Source of the DNA: Sepiola atlantica
Lineage: Eukaryota > Mollusca > Cephalopoda > Sepiida > Sepiolidae
Assembly: GCA_963556195.1 (NCBI GenBank)
Contig: OY744519.1
Span: forward strand, 108,532,532 to 108,596,531
Length of the DNA: 64,000 nt
Direction of reading: 5' to 3'
Positions 1 through 11,224 of the stretch are shown here, piece after piece (position 1 is the stretch's first letter; each line of letters starts with the position of its first letter). Below the pieces are notes generated by a model. It saw only the letters and a list, made by a program, of their open reading frames with translations. It was not told where the DNA came from and ran no database searches. The position numbers were made by a program, and so were the translations under genes.

Positions 1-355
1 TATATATAATGAATCATATATATATATATATATATATATAATGAATCATATATATATATATATATATATAATGAATCATATATATATATATATATAATGA
101 ATCATATATATATATATATATAATGAATCATATATATATATATATATAATGAATCATATATATATATATATATAATGAATCATATATATATATATATAAT
201 GAATCATATATATATATATATATAATGAATCATATATATATATATATATATATATAATGAATCATATATATATATATATATATATATAATGAATCATATA
301 TATATATATATATATATATAATGAATCATATATATATATATATATATATATATGA

Positions 356-389
<34 letters not shown>

Positions 390-391
390 GA

Positions 392-427
<36 letters not shown>

Positions 428-1463
428 GAATCATATATATATATATATATATATATAATGAATCATATATATATATATATATATATATAATGAATCATAT
501 ATATATATATATATATATAATGAATCATATATATATATATATATATATAATGAATCATATATATATATATATATATATAATGAATCATATATATATATAT
601 ATATATAATGAATCATATATATATATATATATATATATAATGAATCATATATATATATATATATATATAATGAATCATATATATATATATATATATATAA
701 TGAATCATATATATATATATATAATGAATCATATATATATATATATAATGAATCATATATATATATATATAATGAATCATATATATATATATATAATGAA
801 TCATATATATATATATATAATGAATCATATATATATATATATATAATGAATCATATATATATATATATAATGAATCATATATATATATATATAATGAATC
901 ATATATATATATATATAATGAATCATATATATATATATATAATGAATCATATATATATATATATAATGAATCATATATATATATATATAATGAATCATAT
1001 ATATATATATATCATGAATCATATATATATATATATCATGAATCATATATATATATATATCATGAATCATATATATATATATATAATGAATCATATATAT
1101 ATATATATAATGAATCATATATATATATATATAATGAATCATATATATATATATATATAATGAATCATATATATATATATATATAATGAATCATATATAT
1201 ATAATGAATCATATATATATAATGAATCATATATATATATATATATAATGAATCATATATATATAATGAATCATATATATATAATGAATCATATATCTAT
1301 AATGAATCATATATATATAATGAATCATATATATATAATGAATCATATATATATAATGAATCATATATATATATATATATAATGAATCATATATATATAT
1401 ATATATAATGAATCATATATATATATATATATAATGAATCATATATATATATATATATAATGA

Positions 1464-1501
<38 letters not shown>

Positions 1502-1512
1502 GAATCATATAT
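1..1512. repeat. AT-rich minisatellite, ATGAATCAT plus (AT)n units
   Basis: The array repeats the nonamer ATGAATCAT separated by (AT)n spacers. Unit length changes in blocks: mostly 24 or 30 bases in the middle (about 490-1160), 18 bases near 1200-1350, and longer and irregular elsewhere. A short variant block near 1010-1075 has TCATGAATC in place of TAATGAATC. Spacer lengths are in 2-base steps, as expected from slippage in the AT runs. The open frames through it on both strands (MNHIYIYI and MIHYIYIY repeats) follow from 24- and 30-base units being multiples of three and are not genes. The array runs off the left edge of the window. Confidence 0.97.
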
Positions 1513-1639
1513 CACCATTTAAGTATGACATTGGCCAAAGAATCATTAGAAATTCTTTGAACAGCCATATTATACGTTAATATTAATGTAGACTAAATCA
1601 GCGTCAAATCGCAGCAAACCTCGGGATTCTACTCTCTAT

Positions 1640-2165
1640 TGTTAACCGAGTGATTGTCCAAGAAGAAATTGAATTTCAGGGAATATTGCTTAATTGGTGC
1701 CTTATAGCTATGGATTAAATTTAATGCAAATCTGATGTATTTGAATTTTCAGATGGAAGGTTGTACACATATTATGCTACCTCAAAGCTATTTAAAATAC
1801 TCCAAAGAAACTGAAATTTGGGGAATATTTATTAATTGATGTTTAATACCTATTGCTAAAATTTCATAAAAATCAGAGGTATCTTAATTTTCACAAAGGG
1901 CTTCCATCCCCTTTTTACCCCATTTGCATATAACTAAATTAAACTAAATTTAGTCCACATTACGACCCCTACACCTTGCAGCTGTATTCCAAAATTTATA
2001 ATAATCGGTTAATTAGTTTAAGAGATAATTTTATACATACATATGTACAAATATATAAACATACTGAACTTTATAGAGATAGAGAATTGATACTTATTTT
2101 TTTAATTTGTAATTTTGAATTAAATTTTCTTTCTTCTATTTCAGTGAATATGAAATACATTTAAT
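1640..2165 (+). repeat. Dispersed repeat family A, copy 1
   Basis: This stretch aligns by eye with 23660-24010: both carry a GAAGAAATT..TTCAGGG segment, then GCTTAATT, TATGGAT.AAATTTAATG, a purine-rich block, CTAAACTAAAT, and an ACACC..CAGCTGT stretch. It also shares parts with 44041-44240. No coding potential is seen. The family is unclassified; a decayed non-autonomous element is the simplest reading. Confidence 0.6.
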
Positions 2166-2289
2166 TAATCATCAACTGATCCATCTGTCTCGAGCATTTA
2201 TAGTCGACCGTGGTCTCCCTGGCCAGCCCCATTACAAGTAAGTCAATTTTCGTCAAGAGTTTCTAATAGGCAGGATGTATGAATGGATT

Positions 2290-2940
2290 GGCATTAGGGT
2301 TTCATTGAACCGGGACCGATCACGAATGGTAGTGGTGGTGGGGGGGGGGGCAGGGAGTATTAAAGTATGGTCGAAAAACTGTCAATAATTTTAACTTGGA
2401 TTTCTTTTTACTGATTGAAAATGTTTTACGGATACAATGTAGGTAAGTTGCCAGGAGGTGGAAGGGCTTCTTTTTTTCTTTTTTTTTACATGTGTCCCCT
2501 TCTTTGCCCTTTTATAGATCCATACTTGCCCTTTCAAATATTATTCAAAATAGACTTATTCTATTTTCCTAAATATTTTTTTTATTTGTTTAAAAAGTAA
2601 TCGCCTAATTACTGTAGAATCTCTGTGTGTGTAATAATTTTATAAATTTATAAATAATGGATAATTCAATATGGTGTATTGTTAAAAAAAAAAGAGGAGG
2701 GAATTTAGTAGGGAAGGTTGATTATCTTAAATAATTCAATTTATGACTTGTAATATAATCCTCCTATCTCTCTACCATGATGTAAACCTCTCTCCCTCTC
2801 TCCATGAGTGGCACAAGCCTATCGATAGGCAGCTTAGGTGACAATTAAATTTTTTTCTTTACTTTTTTTTGTCAGTCTCTCTTTCTCTCTGTTCCTCTTT
2901 TTACTTCTCATTCTTTATATTTTTTTTATTTTAATTTTTA
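2290..2940. other. Gene-free stretch
   Basis: No gene is visible. It holds a GTGGTGG tract running into a poly-G run at about 2340-2350, T-rich runs at 2470-2490 and 2860-2880, and CT-rich simple sequence near 2790-2900. The short open frame at 2415-2600 is low-complexity and shows no recognisable domain. Confidence 0.6.
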
Positions 2941-3515
2941 ATATGAGGTCAACTCTTATCAAGTCCCGGGGGCCACTTGAGGATAAGGGTTAAAGAGATC
3001 GTCAGTTGGACGATGATTGTCTCCACGTGAGAACCAGAAACAATGGGTGGGATGGGCAAAAGATTACTTGGTACTTATCCAGATTAGGACCCAAGCTAAC
3101 CCTAACCCACGCCAAGTTGATTTTAGTTTAGGTCCTAATCTAGATAAGTACCAATTACTTAAGAATTGATTATCCAAGAGGACAGCTCAACAAGTATTTG
3201 GTTATATTATACTTGAAGACGGCCATGCTGCAGTCGGTCTGGAAGCAGACTTGTGATATCTTGTTCCACAGATGTTCTAGGAAAGAAACTTTGTTCATGG
3301 AATTTTCGTTTAGTTTTTGGTAAGGAGAGAGAGAAAAGAAAGTTCTTTGCTGTGGTTGTAGCTAGACGAGTTCTTGCTGCGAATGTTTTGCAAAGGTGTA
3401 CCAGGAATTAGAGCTAAGTCGATCACCTACCATGAACATAACGATACAGTAAAGAAAGAGGTTAGTAACATCTCTTCCATGTGAAAGCGGCTGTAGGGAC
3501 ACAGAAAAAAAGAGA
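2941..3515 (-). mobile_element. CR1/Jockey-type LINE, 3' end fragment
   Basis: Read on the minus strand, this matches the 3' end of the LINE seen at 31800-32370 and 36065-37185. Shared landmarks include the TTCCACAGATG block, the GAAAGAAACT.TGTTCATG block (encoding the conserved FFP.. .LWN-type end of the reverse transcriptase protein) and the GAGGATAAGGGTTAA segment near the 3' end. Several stops and indels show it is dead. A 24-base inverted repeat (3069-3092 with 3131-3154) lies inside it and is absent from the other copies, so it may be a secondary insertion. Confidence 0.7.
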
Positions 3516-3667
3516 TCTATATCTATCTATATACTACAACTGTGAATATTGCTTGCTTGCAAGCTTACCGTGCACTCTGAATTACATCACAAAAGGTAAA
3601 TGATGTCATAAAACAGACATTCATCCATTTTCAAGTATATATAATATATTTCTTTCTTGATAATAAT

Positions 3668-4003
3668 CATTTTGGCCTTTTGGCTTAGAAGAAAGTGTAG
3701 TATCTGTTCCGATGGATACTACACCCTATAGACCGGTAACGTCTTGGCCTTTGGGGCTTGATTCCACCGGTCTGTGGGTTTGTCTTGGAAGTCCACCCTC
3801 CCAGGCTTTGCCTTCTCACCCTTTAAGAAGGGGTTAGTTTATTGCTAATCGCCTGAGGCGCCTCTACCGGAGAATGCCAATGGGGCTGCGCAGGCATTTT
3901 TTGAGGGTCACAACTGCTCTTCTTTTAGGGTGCTGATTTATCAAATCCCACTTTCCGACCTTGTGTCACATTTTACTTTGTGGGAGGTAAATAAATACCC
4001 ATT
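3668..4003 (+). mobile_element. U2-snRNA-headed SINE
   Basis: The 5' part reads GGCCTTTTGGCTTAGAAGAA followed by GTGTAGTATCTGTTC. This is the start of U2 snRNA (stem-loop I and the branch-site-pairing GTAGTATCTGTT). A non-U2 body follows, containing the paired blocks around TACACCCTATAGACCGG and CCACCCTCCCAGGC. Minus-strand relatives lie at 44436-44812 and 47741-48112. U2-derived SINEs are known in several animal groups; the boundaries here are approximate. A (GA)n run follows at about 4010-4034. Confidence 0.7.
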
Positions 4004-4038
<35 letters not shown>

Positions 4039-4093
4039 TGTTTAATAATATATATATAACAAATACTAACCTAACGGGTCACAAGTAGTTTAC

Positions 4094-4458
4094 TATATAC
4101 TACTAAAACTTATCTTTTTTGTTATCTTGCTTGTCACCGTGCACACTGAATGGCGTCACAAAAGGCAAATGATTAAAAGTAATGGATAGGAGGTGAATGA
4201 TAAATGATTAAAAGAGAGAGAGATGGGGAACGAGAGAAAGCAGGGAAAAGAGGAGAGAGAGAAAATAGGAAGAGCGACGAGCGGATAAAAAAACAGATAA
4301 TTATCAAGAAATATATTTCCCTGAAAATGGATGACGTCACAGAACGACCATTATTTTTTAAAAAGTTGCCAAAAGCTACCATTCATCCTTCATAATTTCT
4401 ATCTTATATCTAATATTTAATAATATACTAGACTCTCTGGGTCACGACGATTCGTCTA

Positions 4459-4460
<2 letters not shown>
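4094..4460 (+). mobile_element. Short Helitron-like element
   Basis: It starts with a CTATATACTACTAAAACT 5' end shared with 52166 (+) and, inverted, with 5278 (-). It ends in a GC-rich hairpin (GGGTCACGACGATTCGTC) followed by CTAGT, the 3' arrangement typical of Helitrons. The interior has ACCGTGCACACTGAATG.CGTCACAAAA, shared with the partial copy at about 3530-3610, and a (GA)n-rich stretch. There is no coding sequence, so it would be non-autonomous. Confidence 0.45.
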
Positions 4461-4509
<49 letters not shown>

Positions 4510-4851
4510 TATTCAATTGAAATAAACAAAATTAGGACATGATTTATATCAGTTCCAGGAATTCAACATCAACATTTTTGCTGTACGATCGTTTCTAAGA
4601 CAAACAGATTTTTTTTTAAAATTAAAATCCCGTTTTCTCTTCTGTAGCACCGATAATTTAACATCAAAATTTGGAGTTGAAGAAAAACCACAGCATTATA
4701 ATCCCCTAGTACATAGTTATTATAAAAAACAACATCCATAAAAAAATATATATATATATTACAAACCATTGTATGCCAAAAGATATTGTTGATGTTGAAT
4801 TCCTGGAACTGATATAAATAATATGTTAAAATTTTGTTTATTTCAATTAAC
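4461..4851. repeat. (AT)n tract plus foldback repeat
   Basis: An (AT)n run (about 4461-4505) abuts an inverted repeat. The left arm (about 4509-4580: ATTCAATTGAAATAAACAAA, then a TATCAGTTCCAGGAATTC block) pairs with the right arm (about 4786-4851: GAATTCCTGGAACTGATA, then TTTGTTTATTTCAATTAA). The arms are slightly diverged and the loop is about 200 bases. Confidence 0.75.
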
Positions 4852-5059
4852 TATGTAATAACTGTTTGACTTAAAGGTTCAAACATTGAGCTGAGTGGCT
4901 ACCTGCATTATTTCTGAGTATATGTTACTATGAGCTTGACTTAACCGCTCTTATTTCTTAAGGTGGGATAAAAGCTTGCTCTTTTGTTTACTACCTATGT
5001 CTTTACATTTGACTTATCTATTCATATATATATATATATAGTCTCGGAAGTTTCTCAAG

Positions 5060-5278
5060 TCATTGTCTACATAGACGATTCATGACCCAAACGATCATGG
5101 GTCGTCTATGTTCTGTTTTAATGAATGACGCTATCTTTTTATTACTTCATTCTTTAAAAAAATCTTCCCAATGTCTTCCACCTGTTTTAGTGGATGACGT
5201 TATCCCTTTCTGATGGCATCCATTGTGCACGGAGACAAATAAACATACAAGATCCACAGAGTTTTAGTAGTATGTAAA
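5060..5278 (-). mobile_element. Short Helitron-like element, minus strand
   Basis: Read on the minus strand it starts TACTACTAAAACTCTGTGGA and continues through CATCCACTAAAACAGGTGGA. Both blocks are shared with the 52166 element. It ends near a hairpin built on GACGACCCATGATCG / GGGTCATGAATCGTC. Non-coding and probably non-autonomous. Confidence 0.4.
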
Positions 5279-5942
5279 TATAACAAATACTGACACAACG
5301 GGTCACAGGTGGCCTATTTATATCTTTATTTCTCATTTTCCATCTTTCCATTTGACAGTCTTATGTTGTTCTCAACCTTGTGTCACATATGCAGCAACAC
5401 AGCTGCTGTAACCACCGCAGAAACATACGAGTTCGCAAATTGTCATCCACACTTTATGCACACACCTCCGAAAATTTCCCATTCACACCCTCAAAAAGAC
5501 CAACTCGAGAAAAAACTGATGGAAGACAGCGAAACATTTACTCAACACGATCTCCGTTCCAAATAACTGAGCACCAGGAGGCAGAGAAAGAGAGATCGAA
5601 ATCACTAATTAGTTATATCTTTTCAGCCCTTGTCCTTACACGTCTGAACACCTCACATACTTCCAAACCGACGCTCTTTTCTATCACCCTCTCTCTTTAA
5701 ACTATGTGACGTCATATTCGTTTTTAGTACATTCCTACAGCCTAAACCATTTTCAACTCTGAATTATCACGTTGACCTCTGCTAACTCTTCAGCACTTCC
5801 ATTTTCTGTTATTCTCAACTAACTAAATTATATACTAGGAGATCTATCCGCTCAATATTTTTTCTTTTATCCTTTCTTTCCATCTGTCCCCTTCCTTTCT
5901 ATCCGTCTCCCTTTCTATCTTTCCAACTGTTAATGTTGATCA
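5279..5942. other. Gene-free stretch ahead of a candidate exon
   Basis: No gene is recognised. Two overlapping open frames on the plus strand (5309-5566 and 5380-5700) have no visible domain. The last 80 bases before 5943 are strongly CT-rich (TCTTTC, CCCTTCCTTTCT, CCCTTTCT). This would serve as the polypyrimidine tract for the exon at 5978. Confidence 0.5.
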
Positions 5943-5977
5943 TTGATTACTATGATAAATGTTGTGTTTCCTTGCAG

Positions 5978-6173
5978 AAATGTTCTGATGGCACCGCATC
6001 CGGACAACATCGATGAACAGCTTATATTCCCAGGGGTAATTTCTGCAACAATGGTCGGGGAAACTACTGGCGAATTCACCACCCTCAAGGAGCAATTGGC
6101 AATCCTAGTGCTCGCTTTCCAAACGGCAGAGGATGTACTAAGTGATGGCCTCATTGGTCGAGACGAATGGTAA
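5978..6173 (+). CDS. Candidate terminal coding exon, gene unknown
   Basis: A long polypyrimidine stretch (about 5865-5930) leads to TTTCCTTGCAG, a strong 3' splice site, after which the base composition becomes markedly more complex and GC-richer. The open frame begins in phase 2 (one base, then AAT) and encodes about 64 residues: acidic, with a PHPDNIDEQL start, an amphipathic middle (TLKEQLAILVLAFQTAEDV) and a GRDEW end. It closes at TAA (6171-6173). A polyadenylation signal follows 41 bases later. The family is not recognised. Alternatively it may be an internal exon, because GAATG|GTAACC at its end could act as a 5' splice site, or a conserved retrocopy fragment. The rest of the gene would lie upstream beyond the repeats or outside the window. 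Confidence 0.5.
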
Positions 6174-6214
6174 CCCTTCTGAAATAGCCTCCACCCTTGC
6201 TGCCACAGAGAAGA

Positions 6215-6220
6215 AATAAA
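6215..6220 (+). promoter_or_regulatory. Candidate polyadenylation signal AATAAA
   Basis: AATAAA lies 41 bases after the stop codon of the candidate exon at 5978-6173, and a GT-rich stretch (ATGTGTGTGTATGTGCTG) follows at about 6229-6246. A signal followed by a GU-rich downstream element is the normal animal arrangement. AATAAA is common by chance in DNA this AT-rich, so it supports the exon only in combination with the splice site and stop. Confidence 0.45.
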
Positions 6221-6246
6221 AGAAGAAAATGTGTGTGTATGTGCTG

Positions 6247-7865
6247 TTGATGATATCTGCCATCGCAGACTTACCTGTCTGTCTACCTATCTATCTACTA
6301 ACCAACATCTCTTATTTTTACACACCTGTAAAGATATATACACAGTAATTTACTACATCGAAGACATATTTTCTTATTTTTTCTGAATTCACTTTTTGGT
6401 ACATCCCCAATCTTTAAAGGAAAAACAATGAAAAGAAAACGTTTTTAAAAATAAATAAATATTACAAAAATTGGAAGAAATAAAGAATTCAAAGTGTAAA
6501 AAAAATGACGGTTTGATATGAGAAAGAAAAAACAAGAAATTGTTTGAAGGTGAAAAGATTAAAGAAAAAATATATGCACTCATTTGATAAAAAAAAAAAG
6601 AAAATATAAACAAAAAGGCACAAAACTTTTTTTTAAATATAGAAAAAGAAAACCAACCAAGATGGAGGTGGAAATATAGGGAAAAGGGAAAATAAAGGGA
6701 ATTATAAAAGGAGAAAAAAATGAAGAAAAAAGATTTGGAATTAAAATTGAAGAACACTAATGAAAAAATGGGAAGAGTTTATGAAGAAAGAGTGAATTAA
6801 TTGAATGAAGTTGTTACTGAAAAATAAAAATGGAAGAAAAATTATTTAGTTAAGTTTTTATGTAAATACACTCATAAGCTAATGACTTGGGTGTCAACTG
6901 TTAGTCTCCGACATGAAAATGTTTTAGGTGTTACATAAAAAAGGCTTGAAATTTTTTCACAGTATATATAAAAGGGGAAAGAAAAGAGAGACAGATTTCT
7001 TTTAAAAATAAATATTCCCACTAAAAAGAACTGATGTAAGGTATTTGGGGGAAAAAAACGAAATTCTTATCTATATATGTATGTTTTAAAAAAGCCAAAA
7101 CCAGTTAAAGCATTTTGTATACGGAATATATCGATTATTCAGTTAAAACGAAAATATTACCAAGAAAGACCAAAACATCATAAAATGTCAACAAGTCACA
7201 AAATATAACAACCCCATTCTTCCTTTTCCAAGTTAATTAAATCAATACCAGGAATAATATGCGGAAATCTTAAAAAGAATTTATTGGAAAAATTTCCCAA
7301 AATGAAAAACTTTCCAAAAATACGGTTTGTGATCTAAGAAATAAAAACAGAAAAAAAAAATGAATTTCTAGTGTTATTTCTTTTTCATTAAAAACAAAAT
7401 GTAATTTTTTTTTAATTAAATAACAAATTAAAAAAAAAAGACATAAAAATACACTGTAAAGTACAATATTTAATTGTGAATTGATTTTAAAGTATTTGTA
7501 CTTCGTAGGTCGGTACTTTAAAATGGTAATTATTACTATTATTATTATTACTATAATATTACTACTATCACTCTCTTCATCAGTATAAAACAAAAACAAA
7601 CCAAAAAAAAAAAAAAATTACCATCACCACAACTACCTATGTATCTACCTTACCTAATGTACCAACCTTCCATACCAGGCAGCGGGCAACGAGAAGACAA
7701 ACAAAATTTAAATAAATACAAAATCATTAAAAGCCAAAACAAATAATGAAAAAAGAAAAGAGAAAAAAAAAATTGACTTCTTCACACATCAAATTTTTAT
7801 TTGTTTCTTTATTGCGATTATTCTATATACATACACACGCACGCACGCACATATCCAACAGTGAA
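6247..7865. other. Gene-free AT-rich stretch
   Basis: Very A/T-rich with many poly-A and poly-T runs and short open frames on the minus strand that are low-complexity (F/I/K-rich). No domains, RNA genes or clear transposon ends are visible. A TTATTATTATTA-type simple repeat occurs near 7535-7560. Confidence 0.6.
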
Positions 7866-7867
7866 AT

Positions 7868-8052
7868 AGGAAAACTGTTTGTTAAAAAAAACTTTTTCAA
7901 GATGGCTGACATAGAAGTTAAAATCCGAAATATGTGATTCATTTCACTTCACAAAATCTGAAATACGTGATGCATCAAACTTTTATGTTTTCCTTTATGT
8001 CAGCCATCTTGAAAAAGTCTTTTAACAGAAAAGATGAAACGTCGGTAAACAA
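7868..8052. repeat. Foldback repeat, family B
   Basis: CTTTTTCAAGATGGCTGACA (left arm) is answered by TGTCAGCCATCTTGAAAAAG (right arm). The right side continues into TCTTTTAACAGAAAAGATGAAACGT. The same modules occur at 18125-18360, where they look like a degraded hammerhead core (see that entry). The centre carries AAATCCGAAATATGTGAT and a related AAATCTGAAATACGTGAT, themselves a short duplication. An (AT)n run follows at 8071-8087. Confidence 0.7.
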
Positions 8053-8059
8053 TTTTCGG

Positions 8060-8577
8060 TTTTCCTTTTTCATATATATATATATATACACACACAGAAA
8101 ACGATAAAAAAAAAATATCCAACAATATGATATAAATAATGATTGGAAAATATTATTCGATTCATATGATATTTCGGTAAAATGTACACCTTCAGATATG
8201 TCAAAGCAAAAAAAAAGAGCGGTTATTAATTAGAAAAGAAACATTAAAAATTAATAACATAAAATTTGTGAGAGCCTGAAAAAAAAGAAAAGAAAAAAAA
8301 GAATACATGTAAGAGAGGCAGAAAATATATGCCAAATGAATTGAGAGAAAATGAGTGGCGATTTTTTTCCCCTCCCGATTTCTTTTCTCTTATTCGTTTG
8401 TAATGTTCTCTACGAATTAATAACTATTTATTTCTTGGATTTTATATATCTGAACTGAAAAAGGCATAGATTTTACCAGAACATCATATCAATTGAATAA
8501 AACCTGTTTCACATAAAAAAACAAAAACATTTTGCAGTCATTATTTTTATCATATGGACGTTAAACCGAATATTATG

Positions 8578-8580
<3 letters not shown>
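8060..8580. other. Gene-free stretch with a LINE-tail scrap
   Basis: No gene is visible. Bases 8553-8580 (GGACGTTAAACCGAATATTATGAT) match the 3' end of the LINE tail at 19745-20352 (GGACGTTAAACCGAATATAATGATG) and run directly into an (AT)n tract. This is a 3' stub of that element. Confidence 0.55.
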
Positions 8581-8630
<50 letters not shown>

Positions 8631-8896
8631 TTTCCCACAAGGTTACAACATTTTGTATCAAGCAAGTTGGTTTTTATTTTCATCACTGTTGCTATTATTC
8701 GAATTTATTTTCAATTAAAACTAAGTTAGAATTTTACAAACTTTTAATTTTATAAAATGCAATTTTTTTATAAATTTTAAACTGCAAAATTCTAAATTTG
8801 TTGATTGTATAGTGACGGTGATGAAACAGCTATGATATTTTAAATGTAAACCAACTTGCTTGCTACAAAATGTTTTAGCCTTGTCAGAAACGAAAT
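8581..8896. repeat. (AT)n tract plus foldback repeat
   Basis: The (AT)n run at 8581-8628 abuts a foldback. CAAGGTTACAACATTTTGTA then AAGCAAGTTGGTTT on the left (about 8639-8674) pairs with AAACCAACTTGCTTGCTACA then AATGTTTTAGCCTTG on the right (about 8849-8885). The loop is A/T-rich and partly self-complementary around TTTTACAAACTTTTAATTTTA. Confidence 0.7.
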
Positions 8897-8985
8897 CAAT
8901 TTATAATTACTCTGGAATTACATATTAGAACCTTTGGAACGTGCAATATCCATTGAGCCTAAAGCACTTGAGTTTGATTATACAA

Positions 8986-8988
<3 letters not shown>

Positions 8989-9068
<80 letters not shown>

Positions 9069-9080
9069 ACGTGTGTGTAT
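8989..9080. repeat. Compound microsatellite (AT)n-(GT)n
   Basis: About 42 bases of AT repeats are followed by about 30 bases of GT repeats and a GTGTATGTAT tail. The open frame reading through it (8934-9140) is a microsatellite artefact. Confidence 0.95.
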
Positions 9081-9672
9081 GTATATTATATTAGTTGTCC
9101 TGTTTCTGTTACATTAAAAGAAATTATGACCATCTTTTGATCGCCATTATGAAAACAAAACCACACAAAAATGACGACTTTTCTCATCTTTGTTGTATGT
9201 GTTTCTCTTCCTTTCCATGAAACTAATTCCGATTTGTTATTGCAAATGTCACCGTTGTTCTTATTTGTATCATTATTAAGTCCAATCTTGCACACTGTTT
9301 TATAATGTAAAATAAAATCCTCTCTGTAAATACTGCATTGGAAAAAAAAAATAGGCTTACATCAAAATTCTATTCAATCACACAATTTACTGTAAAAATA
9401 CAATTATATCAAATACAGATGCAACACCGATTTTCCAACACTTTTGGTTACAGAGAGTTGCCGGATTAACCGATTTCACCTTAATTATCATTAATCAATA
9501 CACCCCCTAACCCATTAATTATACACCTTAAACCACCAGGAATTGTTAGAAACTTAAACAAGCATGAGATGTAAGTGAATCAATGATAGTCGAATAATTA
9601 CGTTTAACAACACGTTTGCCACTTGAATTTGCTTGTGCAGCCATAACTAAAGTTAAATTTAAACAAAAATTG
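9081..9672. other. Gene-free stretch
   Basis: No coding region, RNA gene or transposon end is recognised. It is A/T-rich unique-looking sequence without clear internal repeats. Confidence 0.5.
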
Positions 9673-10220
9673 TTTGGTGCTTCGGATTTATTGGGAACAG
9701 ATTAAATTTTCATCTTTTATTTAGAAGAATCGGTTGTAAGGGGGAGATAATTCAAATTGTTTTTGTTTTTTTGTTGTTGTTGTAACCATAACCCATAAAG
9801 AAAAATCCAGAGAATTAGTAAGAAAATAAATTTAAAAAAAGGGTACTTATGCAGTTTACGGACTGGGTTGAAATAATAACGTCATAATTTAGAAACCTAT
9901 TCTTAACATGGGGAGGTGGAGAGGGGGTGATTAATTATTCTGTTTATTAAATTGTTAGGTGAAAGTACAGAATAGTTAATCAACTCCCACCTCCCCATGT
10001 TAAGAATGGCTTTCTAAATTATAACGTTATTATTTCAGCCCGGTCTATAAACTGCATAAGTACCTTTTTTTTATTTATTTTCTTACTAATTCTCTGCATT
10101 TTCCTTATAGATTATGGTTACAACAAGAAAAAAACAATTTTAATTATCCTCCCTTTCAACTGACTCTTCAAAAATAAAAATGAAAATTTCATCTGTCTCC
10201 AATAATACAGAAGCACCAAA
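9673..10220. repeat. Long foldback element, about 250-base arms
   Basis: The left arm begins TTTGGTGCTTC and the right arm ends GAAGCACCAAA. The arms pair over roughly 250 bases with moderate divergence. Landmarks in order are AGATTAAATTTTCAT / ATGAAAATTTCATCT, GGGTACTTATGCAGTTTA / TAAACTGCATAAGTACC, and CTTAACATGGGGAGGTGG / CCACCTCCCCATGTTAAG. Only a few tens of bases remain as loop. There is no coding capacity. It resembles a foldback/MITE-class element; no target duplication was recognised. Confidence 0.85.
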
Positions 10221-10447
10221 ATAAGATATAATCTCAAACTAAAGGGAGACTACCATCAGCAGGTGCCGTGTAAACAGCAGGTGCCGTGTGGCGGGCAACA
10301 CACAGAGATATCTGTTGACTGCCCAGTAGACTAGTCTGGTGGCAGTGGGATTATCAAGTTCCCTCTCGTGCTTTTGTCCGGATTAAAAGAGGTGCCGGAC
10401 CATAAGTTTCCGAAAATCAGTGTTGCACCTGTCCTGTAATATAAGCC

Positions 10448-10450
<3 letters not shown>

Positions 10451-10492
<42 letters not shown>

Positions 10493-10810
10493 CTTTAAAG
10501 TCACAGAAAAAGGGCCAAAAGTTCAATGGTAATTTTTACTATTTATAAGAATATCAGTAAAGACCAGAGCTCAAATATACGAAAATAAAAACCAGGTTTT
10601 TGTAGAAAAAATATTTATTTCATGTTTACTTTCTTTATGTTCTGATTTCCTCTTGATTTTTTTTCCGGTATTTGTGGACTTCCATTGATGAGCCCTGGAT
10701 CACGTTTTTCTTTGTTATGTAATTATTAAAACATATTTTTTGGTTTGCTTGGGTCGAAACAGCTGTCTGGAGAGAATAATAAAATGCTTTAACCAAAAGC
10801 CTGGTTTTTA
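10451..10810. repeat. (AT)n tract and dispersed repeat
   Basis: The (AT)n run (about 10451-10487) is followed by a segment (10512-10575, TTCAATGGTAATTTTTACT .. CCAGAGCTCAAATATA) that recurs at about 11843-11905. AAAACCAGGTTTTTGTAG (about 10587) and CCTGGTTTTTATTTTC (10799-10815) form loosely inverted ends, so a decayed foldback is likely. Confidence 0.5.
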
Positions 10811-10902
10811 TTTTCTTATATATATATTTATATATATAGCATGTATTATAAGTTAGTAAAAAAAAAAACCATCAAAGTACTCGATCGTAGGTTCTACAGA
10901 AG

Positions 10903-11212
10903 CTAATATTAATTATTTTATTTAAGTACTATACATTACTGTGTCTGTTGGGGATATCCGGGTTTCATCTATCTGGTCATCTTGGATTGAGGAGAAAAAT
11001 TCGTCTTGTTTCTGCCATTAGACGCTCTGAGATCAGGGTGAAAAACGGACACAATTTAATCCCGCTCTTGAAGCGTCTAAAGGGACAAAAAAAATTCTGG
11101 CAAAAATAAGACGAATTTTTCTTCTCAATCCAGGATAACTAGATAGATGAAACCCTGATATCCCCAACAGACACAGTAATGTTTAGTACTCAAATAAAAT
11201 AATTTATATGAA
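10903..11212. repeat. Foldback repeat, family I
   Basis: The left arm (ATTATTTTATTTAAGTACTA, CATTACTGTGTCTGTTGGGG, ATATCCGGGTTTCATCTATC, GAGGAGAAAAATTCGTCTTG) is answered on the right by AAGACGAATTTTTCTTCTCA, GATAGATGAAACCCTGATAT, CCCCAACAGACACAGTAATG and TAGTACTCAAATAAAATAAT. The arms are about 130 bases, with AGACGCTCTGAGA / TTGAAGCGTCTAAAG near the loop. A related, more diverged copy is at 20761-21405. Confidence 0.85.
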
Positions 11213-11224
11213 TATATTAGATTC

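Noticed and set aside
431..1160. Open frames of 60-118 codons on both strands in the terminal minisatellite
   Set aside because: They are generated by 24- and 30-base units being multiples of three; both strands are open with the same periodic peptide, the mark of a repeat, not a gene.
10960..11150. GATGAAACCC in the family I foldback as part of a hammerhead
   Set aside because: GAAAC is present but no CTGANGA lies upstream at a workable distance in either copy (10903 or 20761).
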